Positions 36,296 through 45,600 of a stretch of DNA of 46,986 bases are shown piece after piece (within the stretch, counting starts at the first letter, position 1; every line of letters begins with the position of its first letter). The position numbers were made by a program, and so were the translations under genes. The notes beneath the pieces are model-generated. The model searched no databases, was not told where the DNA came from, and saw nothing but the letters and a program-made list of their open reading frames with translations. The DNA comes from Roseivirga sp. UBA6061 (GTDB lineage Bacteria; Bacteroidota; Bacteroidia; Cytophagales; Cyclobacteriaceae): contig DIYF01000183.1 in the NCBI GenBank assembly GCA_002427745.1, positions 1-46,986 on the forward strand. Direction: 5' to 3'.

Positions 36296-37567
36296 ATGAG
36301 AGACCTTCTGTTATTTCTTTCACTCTTCTGTTCTGTTTCATTGATGGCTCAGTCTTCCGCTGACGTCAGGATGGAAAAGCTGATTGAGGAATTTGAGAAG
36401 GAGTACTATCGAAGTCCCCCTCCCGCCCTCTCCTTGGACTTCAAGGCAAACCTTCATAACGAACTGCAAACCAGAAACATCAAAGTTCAAAAGACCTTCT
36501 TTTCTAAGCTCCTGACTTCACTGAAGAGCATAGAGACAGAGGAATTACGGACAGATCTCCAGCTGGATTTTCAAATTATCAGCTATGAATGTCGACTTAA
36601 CCTCAAAAGACTGGATTTGATTGAAAAATCAAGTGATCACGGTGATATAGCTCCACTTGAGAGCGTATTTGAGTTTAACCACGGACCAGAGTGGTACGCC
36701 TGGTTTACGCAAAAGTGGACGGGTACTGACATGAGCCCTGAAGAAATTCTGGCCTTTGGTGAGAGAGAAGTTGAAAGGGTAAAGTCAGAGATAAGCCAAC
36801 TCAACATTTCACAGACAAAGCCTGCTGATCAGCTCACCAGGGATGTCGCATTGATCGTAAAAACACTCAAAGAGAAAAAGCAACAGATAAAAACAAAGCT
36901 GGAATTTCTTTTCCCTGCCTTTCCTCAATTGCCTGATCTGCACATTCAGCGGGGCACCAATCCTGCCATGGCGCAGGCCCCCGGTTATTACAACAATAAC
37001 ATCTTCTATTTTAACCTGTTTGACAAACCATTCGATCTGGCTGATTGTGACTGGATGCTTATACATGAGGGAAGTCCGGGCCACCATTTCCAGGTAAATT
37101 ACCACAATCACCTCAGCGTAAAATCTTATCGGGCCGGGTTGCGCTATATGGGGTTTATAGAAGGTTGGGCTGCTTATACCGAAAACCTTGGCAGAGAAAT
37201 GGGCCTGTATCAACACCCTTATGAAGCATTGGGTAAATGGAAATGGGATATTATACGCTCTGTAAGAATAGTGCTTGACGTGGGATTGAACTATTACGGC
37301 TGGACCGACCAAAAAGCGCTCATCTACTGGCAGGAGCACATCAAGGGACAGGACGATATTGCCGCCAGAGAAATTGCCAGAATGAAACGCTGGCCGGCAC
37401 AAGTACTGACCTATAAACTGGGCGAAGCAGAAATATTAAGAGCTTTGGAGGAAGAAAGAAACCTCCTGGGTGCGGACTTTAGTTACAAGAGCTTTCATAC
37501 CCGTTTGCTCAACCATGGCTCCATTCCCGTTACGCTTATTCCTCACCTGGTAAAACAGCAATTATGA
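36296..37567 (+). CDS. DUF885-family putative metallopeptidase, exported
   Basis: 423 residues with a signal peptide (LLLFLSLFCSVSLMAQ). The family signature LIHEGSPGHHFQ has His257, Glu258, His263 and His264, and EGWAAYTE at about 289-296 follows, as in DUF885 proteins thought to be zinc peptidases. The usual family length is about 550-600, so this is a short member with a reduced N-terminal part. Substrate unknown. Its stop overlaps the next gene's start by 4 bp (ATGA), so it is translationally coupled to an esterase and the two may act on the same imported material. The enzyme call is family-based inference. Confidence 0.85.
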   Translation: MRDLLLFLSLFCSVSLMAQSSADVRMEKLIEEFEKEYYRSPPPALSLDFKANLHNELQTRNIKVQKTFFSKLLTSLKSIETEELRTDLQLDFQIISYECRLNLKRLDLIEKSSDHGDIAPLESVFEFNHGPEWYAWFTQKWTGTDMSPEEILAFGEREVERVKSEISQLNISQTKPADQLTRDVALIVKTLKEKKQQIKTKLEFLFPAFPQLPDLHIQRGTNPAMAQAPGYYNNNIFYFNLFDKPFDLADCDWMLIHEGSPGHHFQVNYHNHLSVKSYRAGLRYMGFIEGWAAYTENLGREMGLYQHPYEALGKWKWDIIRSVRIVLDVGLNYYGWTDQKALIYWQEHIKGQDDIAAREIARMKRWPAQVLTYKLGEAEILRALEEERNLLGADFSYKSFHTRLLNHGSIPVTLIPHLVKQQL

Positions 37568-38448
37568 GAAAACTTATCCTGTCCATGCTGGCTTCTCTGT
37601 TACTTATCACAGTTCAGGCTCAGCCTTTCAGAACGGTCAACGATCTCAGCTACGCTAAAATTCATGACAAGCAAAAACTTGATCTCTACCTGCCACAAAG
37701 TGTAGAAGGTGCTCCTATCGTGCTTTGGATCCATGGGGGTGCCTGGGCCTTTGGCGACAGGAAAAACGAGAGAGACCTAGCGGAGAAAATCGTCAGGAAG
37801 GGAATTGCGGTGGCTGTTATGAGTTACAGGCTGAGCCCCGGTACCTGGGCTGACCCCAGGTTTGACACCGGTATCCAACATCCGGAACACATCAGGGACG
37901 TGGCAAGCGCCTTCAGCTGGCTATACCAAAATGCCTCTGAGTATGGCTACTCAAAGAATGACATTTTCGTTTCGGGTTATTCTGCGGGCGGACATCTCTC
38001 AGCACTCCTGGCCACAGACCCGCAATACCTGAAAGCCCACAAATTGTCCCTGGAAACCATCAAAGGTGTCATTCCCATAGCCGGGGCTTATGACATAGCC
38101 GACTACCACGATACGCATTATCGCTTTAACGGACCAGACATGGCCGACAAACATGTGAAGGCTGTATTCGGTGATACGAAGGAAGACTTCGTACAGGCCT
38201 CTCCTACCCACTTTGCACAAAACCTGGAGGTTCCCATGTTCCTCATTTCAGAAAACCAAAGCTATAAGTACACTAAAATCTTCGAGGACACTCTTAAAAA
38301 AACCGGTAAAAAGGACATCCAATACCTGCACGTGAGAGAGCTTGATCACAAGGGCTTTTATGAAAATCTTGCCCAAACTGACCAGAGCAAGTACCGTGAC
38401 ATGATCACAGATTTTATACATAAGTGGAGTGCAGACAGACACCAATAG
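37564..38448 (+). CDS. Exported alpha/beta-hydrolase, carboxylesterase-like (BD-FAE/hormone-sensitive type)
   Basis: 294 residues, signal peptide MRKLILSMLASLLLITVQAQ. LWIHGGAW (about 54-61) is the oxyanion-hole motif and VSGYSAGGH (nucleophile Ser140) the elbow. His262 in ELDHKGF is the likely catalytic His. The acid position seems to be Glu230 (FLISENQS) rather than the usual Asp; this needs a structural model. Such enzymes hydrolyse small acyl, acetyl or feruloyl esters, often from sugars. ATG 37564 overlaps the DUF885 stop. Confidence 0.9.
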   Translation: MRKLILSMLASLLLITVQAQPFRTVNDLSYAKIHDKQKLDLYLPQSVEGAPIVLWIHGGAWAFGDRKNERDLAEKIVRKGIAVAVMSYRLSPGTWADPRFDTGIQHPEHIRDVASAFSWLYQNASEYGYSKNDIFVSGYSAGGHLSALLATDPQYLKAHKLSLETIKGVIPIAGAYDIADYHDTHYRFNGPDMADKHVKAVFGDTKEDFVQASPTHFAQNLEVPMFLISENQSYKYTKIFEDTLKKTGKKDIQYLHVRELDHKGFYENLAQTDQSKYRDMITDFIHKWSADRHQ

Positions 38449-38826
38449 CCCTTTTTCTCGAAGTCAGCACTCCATAGATTCTATAAATAGAGCGATAGAT
38501 TTCTCCTTAGTTTACAAGGGCTTTCCCTAAAAATTATAACTATTTTCCTTTGGTTTGGTGTGTCTTTCTGGCAATCTTAACGTCTTATTCCTGAGAATAT
38601 ATAGTCTCGACTCAAAATGTCTATATATAAAAAGAAAGTGTCAAAATTTTGAGTCAGCAGAGTTGTTCATTAAAAAATGCCCTGCAGCCAGCCAAAGGCC
38701 GGTTTTGACCGAATTTTAGTTTTTTAAAGAATTATAAGAACCAGGATGACCTTTGTATAAACTAAGGGACTAACTGTTAATAACTGTTAAACTGATAATA
38801 ATCCACTATTAATAAATTACCTCACA
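38449..38826. promoter_or_regulatory. 378-bp AT-rich gap with dyads before the PKD lipoprotein
   Basis: No gene is visible. GACTCAAAAT (38609-38618) pairs with ATTTTGAGTC (38646-38655) as a perfect 10-bp dyad with a 27-base spacer; TCAAAATTTTGA (38641-38652) is also a perfect 12-bp palindrome. TAACTGTTAA is repeated head to tail at 38771-38790, 36 bp before ATG 38827. These look like regulator sites of the lipoprotein gene, but no factor is known. Confidence 0.4.
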
Positions 38827-39558
38827 ATGAGAAATGCCTTTAAACTAATTGCCGCCATTTTGCTGATCGCTTTTTTTGGATGTAGCAGTGACGACACTCC
38901 ACCAGTAATTCCTACTGTCAGCTTTGAAAGAGACAGGGATATTGTAGAACCCGGAGATGAAGTAACTTTCACAAGTACCAATACCGATGCAGACACCTTC
39001 CTTTGGGAGTTTGGTGATGGCAATACATCTACAGATGAAAATCCTGTGCATACCTACTCTGAGACCGGTTCATTTACCATCACCCTAACAGTAACCAGTA
39101 CCACAGGCGATACTGCCAGCAGCACTGCTACTATTGTAGTAGGTAAAAGGTACCTTCTCGGGTTTCTCGTAACCAATTTCAGTGCAGTTGACGCAACCGG
39201 CAAGCCCTGGGATGATGATTCAAGCGGTCCGGAACTATTCTTTGGCCTGACTCAGTCTTCAAATCAGAATGTAGACCTTTACAATCTCGGAGACAATCTT
39301 ACTGCAGATGATCTGCCGGCCGGAGGTACCGTACCTACTGATGCTCAGGTAGAACTGACTGACGAAGAATGGAGCTTCATCTACATCGATAATGACGATC
39401 CACAAAACGACATTAACACGTCTGATGTCATGGCCATTATCACTGCCAACCCGGCTACTGTCACAGCTGATGAAAAAGACTATGAAGCAGGACAAGGTAT
39501 TTTCACGGTTACCTTGCAAGATTTCTCAGTGCAAATTCTTTACGGAATCAGAAACTAA
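38827..39558 (+). CDS. PKD-domain lipoprotein
   Basis: 243 residues. The signal MRNAFKLIAAILLIAFFGC ends in a lipidation cysteine (about residue 19), followed by SSDDTPP, so it is probably outer-membrane anchored. A PKD domain covers about 30-110: EPGDEVTFTSTN, FLWEFGDGNTSTDENPVHTY, GSFTITLTVTS. The C-terminal half (about 110-243; KRYLLGFLVTNFSAVDATGKPWDDDSSGPELFF to FSVQILYGIRN) is beta-rich with acidic loops and is unrecognised. Possible calcium-dependent binding. It is preceded by a gap with dyads and followed by a strong terminator, so it is likely transcribed alone. Confidence 0.85.
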   Translation: MRNAFKLIAAILLIAFFGCSSDDTPPVIPTVSFERDRDIVEPGDEVTFTSTNTDADTFLWEFGDGNTSTDENPVHTYSETGSFTITLTVTSTTGDTASSTATIVVGKRYLLGFLVTNFSAVDATGKPWDDDSSGPELFFGLTQSSNQNVDLYNLGDNLTADDLPAGGTVPTDAQVELTDEEWSFIYIDNDDPQNDINTSDVMAIITANPATVTADEKDYEAGQGIFTVTLQDFSVQILYGIRN

Positions 39559-39579
39559 TCAGATATAACCAGATAACGG

Positions 39580-39606
39580 AAAAGCGCTCTCACAGGAGCG
39601 CTTTTT
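39580..39606 (+). terminator. Intrinsic terminator after the PKD lipoprotein
   Basis: AAAAGCGCTC (39580-39589) pairs with GAGCGCTTTT (39596-39605), loop TCACAG, followed by a T tract. It lies 22 bp past the stop codon. Confidence 0.88.
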
Positions 39607-39769
39607 CTGTTTTAAACGAGGTGTTTTTTTAAAGGCTCCCCTCCTAAAACAGCACCTCCGCTTCTCCAGGATGTTGCTTACATAAGATTGCATACCAGCC
39701 AGCGAATGTGAGTCGTCAGTTTCCGATGTATTGATTAAATTAATTGCGGTCAATTTTAAACTTTACATC

Positions 39770-41197
39770 ATGCCCCAGAAAGAAACGCGCTCAACCCGGG
39801 AATCCAGAAGACACTTTTTAAAGACACTAGGCCTTACAGGTGCCGCCTTTACCATTGTGCCAAGACATGTACTCGGTAAGGGTTTTATAGCCCCCTCCGA
39901 CACACTCTACCTTGCCGGTATCGGTGCCGGAGGCAAGGGTTATTCTGACCTGGAAGAGCCCACCAGGAATAAAGCAGTGAAAGTGGTGTCACTCTGCGAT
40001 GTGGACGATCGCAGAGCAGAGCGCGCCAGAAAAAAATTCGATGGTGCCAGCTATTACAAAGACTATCGCATCATGCTGGATAAAGAAAAAGGTATTGATG
40101 CTGTTACCGTTTCCACACCAGATCATATGCACGGTATTCAGGCCCTGGCGGCCATGCAATTGGGTAAGCATGTCTATGTACAGAAACCCCTGACACATGA
40201 CATAGCCGAGGCACGTGAACTTACAGAAGCAGCTCATCGCTATAAAGTAGTGACCCAAATGGGAAACCAGGGAGCCTCAGGCGATGGTGTACGTAAAATG
40301 CAGGAATGGTACCAGGCCGGATTGATAGGTGAAGTAGAAGAGGTTTGGTGCTGGACGGACAGGCCTGTCTGGCCACAAGGCATTCCATGGAAAGATCAGT
40401 CGGCTGAAATACCCAAAGAGCTTGACTGGGATTTATGGCTGGGTACGGCTCCCAAAAAGAACTATATAGACAACCTGGTACCTTTCAACTGGAGAGGCTG
40501 GTGGGACTACGGTACCGGTGCCCTGGTAGATATGGCTTGTCATATCATAGAACCGGCTTTCAAGACACTTAAGCTGGGCTACCCTACAGGAGTTGAAGCC
40601 AGTGTAGGGTCTGTTTATACAGGGCCTTTCAACAGGGGGTACTATCCTGAGAGTTGCCCTCCCTCCTCACATATCATACTGGATTTCCCTACCCGCGGAG
40701 ATAAGCCGGCTGTGAAGCTCCACTGGATGGATGGTGGCATACAACCCACCCGACCTGAAGGTCTCGGTGCCAATGAAACCATGGGTGACGGTGGCAATGG
40801 CGTGATCATGAAGGGCTCTAAAGGTATTATGATGTGTGGTACTTATGGTATCAACCCAAGACTGCTGCCGGCTTCTTTACATGAGCAAACTGAGTCGGTG
40901 CCTGAAACGATTGCCAGGGTACCGGAAGGGCACTATGTACAATGGGCCAATGCCTGTATGGCGGGCTACAAAAAGAACGAGTGTAGCTCTGATTTTGACA
41001 TTGCCGGTCCGCTGACAGAGAGCATTCTGATGGGCAACCTGGCTCTGAGAAGCTTTGATATCCGCAAAAAGAAAGGCAACAGGTATGAATACCCTGGCCG
41101 TTATATTAAGCTGCTGTGGGATGGACCGAATATGAAAATCACAAACTTTGACGAAGCCAACCAGTTTGTAAAAAGGGATTATCGCACCGGATGGTAA
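39770..41197 (+). CDS. Gfo/Idh/MocA-family oxidoreductase, Tat-exported
   Basis: 475 residues from ATG 39770; the frame extends to TTG 39731 but the twin-arginine signal fixes the start near here (RRHFLKTLGLTGAAF, a Tat signal). The Rossmann fold (about 40-165) has GIGAGGKG, VSLCDVDD, STPDHMHG and VYVQKPLTHDIAEA (QKP in place of the common EKP). The C-terminal Gfo/Idh/MocA domain includes GTGALVDMACHI. Secreted members of this group oxidise or rearrange sugars with tightly bound NAD(P). The substrate is unknown, and no neighbour points to one. It converges with the anti-sigma-like gene. Confidence 0.9.
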   Translation: MPQKETRSTRESRRHFLKTLGLTGAAFTIVPRHVLGKGFIAPSDTLYLAGIGAGGKGYSDLEEPTRNKAVKVVSLCDVDDRRAERARKKFDGASYYKDYRIMLDKEKGIDAVTVSTPDHMHGIQALAAMQLGKHVYVQKPLTHDIAEARELTEAAHRYKVVTQMGNQGASGDGVRKMQEWYQAGLIGEVEEVWCWTDRPVWPQGIPWKDQSAEIPKELDWDLWLGTAPKKNYIDNLVPFNWRGWWDYGTGALVDMACHIIEPAFKTLKLGYPTGVEASVGSVYTGPFNRGYYPESCPPSSHIILDFPTRGDKPAVKLHWMDGGIQPTRPEGLGANETMGDGGNGVIMKGSKGIMMCGTYGINPRLLPASLHEQTESVPETIARVPEGHYVQWANACMAGYKKNECSSDFDIAGPLTESILMGNLALRSFDIRKKKGNRYEYPGRYIKLLWDGPNMKITNFDEANQFVKRDYRTGW

Positions 41198-41245
41198 TCC
41201 TGTGAGATTCACTTTTCATTGTCTTAGCGCGTTAAGGAGCCTGGT

Positions 41246-42046
41246 TTACAATTCGTCCAGCAGCTCCTGCGCTAACTCAGAATTGTATAGTTTTTCGGTA
41301 ATGATCTTTCCAAGCAGGCTCTTGGCCCCAGCCACATCATCCCTTGCCAAAAAAAGAAGACTCTTATACCAATAACCTCTGCTGTTTTCCAACAGATCAC
41401 TTTGTATAAACTCATCTAATACCAGCTCTGCCTCCTGATAATTACCTGACTCTATCTGGGTCAGAGCCAGATAGATATAAACCTGGCTGGTTCTTTGGCC
41501 CTCAGCATATAAACGCCTGAACTCCTGACGAGCCTTTTCGTAGTTTTCCGCTTCTATCAGTTGTTTTCCCTTCTGAATAGCGGTGTCCGGGTTGTCATTG
41601 TTTCTGAAGGTTCTGGTGGTATGATTCGTTTTTTCCAGATAAAACCTGAACAGTTCCTGCGAACTTCGTGGAGAAGATACATTACCGATAAAAACCAGGA
41701 TCAGAATGACAGCCGCTGCTGCGACCATATAGATCAACCTTGATTTGGTCAGAACTGCAGGCTGCTGAGTGTAAGACTCCCTCGCTTTCGCCACTTCACT
41801 CCGAATTTTCTCAGCATAGGCATTATCGAATACATCCAGGGGGTCAGCAATATCCTTTCCCCCTTGTGACTCATGGAGACTCCAGTCATGTGGATTAAGA
41901 GACTCTCTGAGTTGCTTTTCCAATACTACGCGTTCACGGAAATTGGCATCAGCATCAAGCCTCTTTTTAAAATCATCCAGTGCATCGCCCCTCAGCTCAT
42001 CATTGAGGTACTGCTCAATCAGCAAATCATCTTCAAAATCCATCAT
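41246..42046 (-). CDS. Membrane TPR protein with anti-sigma-like N-terminus
   Basis: 266 residues. The cytoplasmic N-terminal part (1-100), with DLLIEQYLNDELRGDALDDFKKRLDAD-type sequence, is of the kind found in Bacteroidetes anti-sigma/sigma-regulator proteins. One membrane helix follows (about 104-121, basic residues on the N-terminal side, so N-in, C-out). The outer part (124-266) has about three TPR repeats (AENYEKARQEFRRLY, SGNYQEAELVLDEFI, DVAGAKSLLGKII). Its ATG overlaps the ECF sigma stop by one base, so the two are translationally coupled. With the TPR-CHAT gene it forms a three-gene operon. It is proposed to hold the sigma factor at the membrane and to be released or cut by the CHAT protease; that is inference. 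Confidence 0.82.
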   Translation of the reverse strand: MMDFEDDLLIEQYLNDELRGDALDDFKKRLDADANFRERVVLEKQLRESLNPHDWSLHESQGGKDIADPLDVFDNAYAEKIRSEVAKARESYTQQPAVLTKSRLIYMVAAAAVILILVFIGNVSSPRSSQELFRFYLEKTNHTTRTFRNNDNPDTAIQKGKQLIEAENYEKARQEFRRLYAEGQRTSQVYIYLALTQIESGNYQEAELVLDEFIQSDLLENSRGYWYKSLLFLARDDVAGAKSLLGKIITEKLYNSELAQELLDEL

Positions 42047-42597
42047 TACTTCAGTTGGTTGTAACGACTGTCAGACAGAATAAGCCTGATCAATTGATTT
42101 TTACACTTAAACACACGTTGTCTTGCCACAGTTTCCGTACTATAGCCCATCTCTGTGACAATTTCAGAATATGCAATTTTTGAGAAGTAAAGCTCCAGGA
42201 CCCTGGAACAATTTGAAGATAGTACACCAAGTTTTTCAATAAACAGCTCAAACCTCTTTTGCTCTGTCAAAGCTCTCGATTCATCCTCAGAAGTACTCAT
42301 ACGACTAAAATACTCATTATCTACCCGTATAGTGGTCTTTGAGGTTTTTAAATGCCTTCTCCATAAATTCTGACAGACTACAAACAGATAATTCTTAAAA
42401 TCTCCCTGTATCTCAAATGGTTCATTTCTGTGTCTGACAGCAATCTGAACCAGTGCTTTTTGGAAAATGTCCTGTGCATCATCCCGGGTACCGCTATTGC
42501 CTTTGATATAGTCTTCTATGCGAGGGTAAAAATCCTGATAAATCTTCTCAATCTTCCTGGATTGGCCACTGATAAGTGCTTCAAAGTATCTATCCAT
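42046..42597 (-). CDS. ECF (RpoE-like) RNA polymerase sigma factor
   Basis: 183 residues. Sigma region 2 lies at about 20-90 (YPRIEDYIKGN, DAQDIFQKALVQIAVR, FKNYLFVVCQNLWRRHLK) and region 4 at about 125-180 (LSSNCSRVLELYFSKIAYSEIVTEMGY and TVARQRVFKCKNQLIRLI as the recognition helix). There is no region 1 or 3, as expected for ECF factors. It starts 8 bp after the TPR-CHAT gene stop and its stop overlaps the TPR anti-sigma-like gene. It should direct RNA polymerase to a small regulon when released. Possible targets here are the operon itself and the divergent lipoprotein at 46186. Confidence 0.92.
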   Translation of the reverse strand: MDRYFEALISGQSRKIEKIYQDFYPRIEDYIKGNSGTRDDAQDIFQKALVQIAVRHRNEPFEIQGDFKNYLFVVCQNLWRRHLKTSKTTIRVDNEYFSRMSTSEDESRALTEQKRFELFIEKLGVLSSNCSRVLELYFSKIAYSEIVTEMGYSTETVARQRVFKCKNQLIRLILSDSRYNQLK

Positions 42598-42604
42598 TCT
42601 CTAT

Positions 42605-45600
42605 TCAGGCTTCCTTTTTATTCCTTCGTGAAGTGAAAAAGACGATAAGCAGGGCCAGCAAAGAAGATACAGCAATGATCATCCTTGTCCTGTTTTCGCT
42701 CTTCCAGGTAAGCACCTTGTCATCGCCCCACAGTGTATAGGCAGCCCAGAAGGCCGGGTGAGAATAAACTGAGGATTCAAAAAACTCGACCTGAGCTTGT
42801 TGTAATGCCATATCTTTAGGTAACCCGGATTTCAGCTTCTGGTAGAACAACTCCATGATCTGCGCTGTATTTTCGTCATCAATAGGCCATTGGCTGGCTA
42901 TGATGTTCTGAATACCTGCCAGCCTGAAAGATCTCGCAAGACTTATCAGACCTTCTCCGTTTTGCCAGGGGCCGAAGGCTGTCTGACAAGCACTTAAGAC
43001 CGCCAGATCCGCAGACAGCTCAAGATTAGACAGTTCATATGATTCGAGGTAATTATCTTCCCCATCGTCTCTGCCTGCAGTAAATGCAATACCGGAGTAT
43101 TCGGGAAGGCTGTCGCTGAGAATGGCATGTGCTGCCAGGTGAATAATGTTGTATTCAACCGCCTTCTCTCTGAAGCGGCCTACAGTAGCCTCATCTGCCA
43201 GAAAAACATCCCCCTCCGTGATTTCAGCAATCTTCTTCACCTCACTCTGATTGTATAGAAGCGGGCTTAGTCCGTTCCTGCTTTCAAGGTTAACACTTCT
43301 GGTTACCAGACTCCTGCCATAGCCCTTATCGCTATAACTGGGTGCAAAACCAACGAAGTCTTTTCGAACACTTTTCGCTTTTTTATAGTCAGTGAAAAGA
43401 ATACTGGCCGAAAAACCATAACGAACTGACAAACTCTTAATGAGGTATGGCAAGGCACTAAAACTGTCAACGGTTGCTTCAGCTTCATCGGTATTCAAAG
43501 TGGCAAATGACAGTCTCCCTAAAGGACCATCAGGTATCACAATCAACGATTTTCCGGACTGATAATTCAGCTGTTTGGAGAGAAGTCTGCCATAAAGCTG
43601 GTTGGAAACAGCATTGTACTGACGAATTTCCTGCTTTGACTTGCCCCGTTTAAGAGCCCGGGAGTAGTCGCTGTTCCATCCAATATACGCTTCGAGGCTG
43701 TTTTCAAAAGCTGTGTCGATCTTCTGAACATGTAAATTGATCAGGTCTGAAGTAACAGCAAATGAATACAGCAATGAGTCAGCCCAGACATATTCTATGA
43801 GGGTACTCTCATCGGGTATTTCACTCATTATCTTATCGATACTCACTATATGCTCGCTGTACTTCAGAGCATAGTAGGCAGGATAATTATTCTCATAGCT
43901 TTCAATAAGCTTTTCAAGCTGCCTCTTCTTACCGAAAATCACATTGCCCAGAGAATCTGTGAGCAGGGTATCTGATTTAATTCTCTTCTCATAAAAGGCA
44001 ATTTCAACCAAGAGGTTGTTTTCAATATCCAGCAGACTATCCGGCAGCACGGTGCTATTGGACTGCTTTAACCTCTGAGACAAATAAAAGGCCCGTGACT
44101 TTTCAGCAATTTCAAACGCATAGCCCAGGTAATAGGCATCATCCGTTTTCTCATACAGTGCTCTGCAAAGATCAATGGTCTCTGTATAGTGAGCTGTCTG
44201 CTCATTCATAAAGCTATTCAGGTCGTCAATCTCCAAATACTCTCGCCTGACCTGATCTATGAGTCCTATGGCCAGCTGGTAGCCTGAAAAAGCCGCATTC
44301 AAATACCTCAGGGCCTCCCCCTCTGTATCAGCGGTATTGGCCAGCCTTTTCAAGGTTCTGCTTTTGGTAATCATAACAGGTAAAACATCAGCAGGAAACA
44401 TCACTTCTTCCAAAGCAGGGTTGTCGAATACACTGTTCAAAGTAGACACCTCACTTCCGGCAATAATGGCCCTTTGAAAATTTTCCAGTGCTTCCATATC
44501 ACTTCCTTCGGCCAGTCGGCTGAATCCCAGGTTTTTAAGGGTGGTAACCAGAGAATTAGCTTTACCTGAAGAAAAGAACTCACCCCTGATCGCCAGAGCT
44601 TTCAGAAAATGATCTCTGGATCCTGAGAAGTTCCCCATAGCCATTAAAGCATTACCAAGGTTGTTATGACTTTCTGCGATAGAAGGATGATTGGCAGGCA
44701 GCAGGCGCTCTTTGATCTTCAGGGCGTCTTGCTGGTAGTTCTTTGCCTTTTGATAGTTGAGTTGATAAAGCCAGGTAGTTCCCAGGCTTGAATAGCTTTG
44801 CGCCACATCCATATGGATATCTCCGAAAACTTCTCTCCTGCTCTTAAGAGCCCTGTGATAATACCCGAGAGCGGTTTCATAATCCCCGGTTTCTCTGTAT
44901 GCGTTGCCTATATTGTGAAGACATGTAGCCGTTCTGGGATGCTTTTCACTAAAATTTTTGAGATAAATTCTCAGAGCTCTCTCGTAATAATCAAGAGACT
45001 TCTGGTATTGACCATTGTCGAACCACATAATTCCCAGATTGTTATAGCTGGCAGCCATGTCCGGGTCATCTGGCTTCAGGGTTTTCTTTCTGATTTCAAG
45101 CGCCTGCTCAAAGTGGTCAATGGCCTCTCTTATATTACCCAATCGATTATATGTGATGGCCAGCTCATTAATGACCGTGGCATTATGTGAGTGTTCCCGG
45201 CCCAGTGTTTTGATAAAGACAGCGGATGCTTTCTCCAGTAAATCAACGGCAGTCAGGTGATCGCCCATTCTGTTCTGAACATAGGCAATGTTATAAAACA
45301 ACTCACCAACCTTAATATGATCTTCTCCCAGATTGTGACGTTTGATATCAACAGCCCCCTTATACTGCTCAAGTGCCTGAGCGAACATGCCCTTGTTGAG
45401 ATAGACAGATCCCAGGCCCAATTGTACATTGGCCAACAGACTGTCGTTTTCCATGAGTCTCTTTCTGGCCACCTCCAGGGCAAGCTCATACTCGTTCTGT
45501 GAGGAGTCATATTCATTGAGAGACCTGAATGTCATAGCCTTGAAAAGTTTGACAGAAATCAGGGATCTCCAGGAATTGTTCTTTTGATAGATGTTTTCTG

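Noticed and set aside
36809..37402. 197-codon minus-strand frame
   Set aside because: It lies fully inside the DUF885 gene, whose HEGSPGHH motif is unambiguous.
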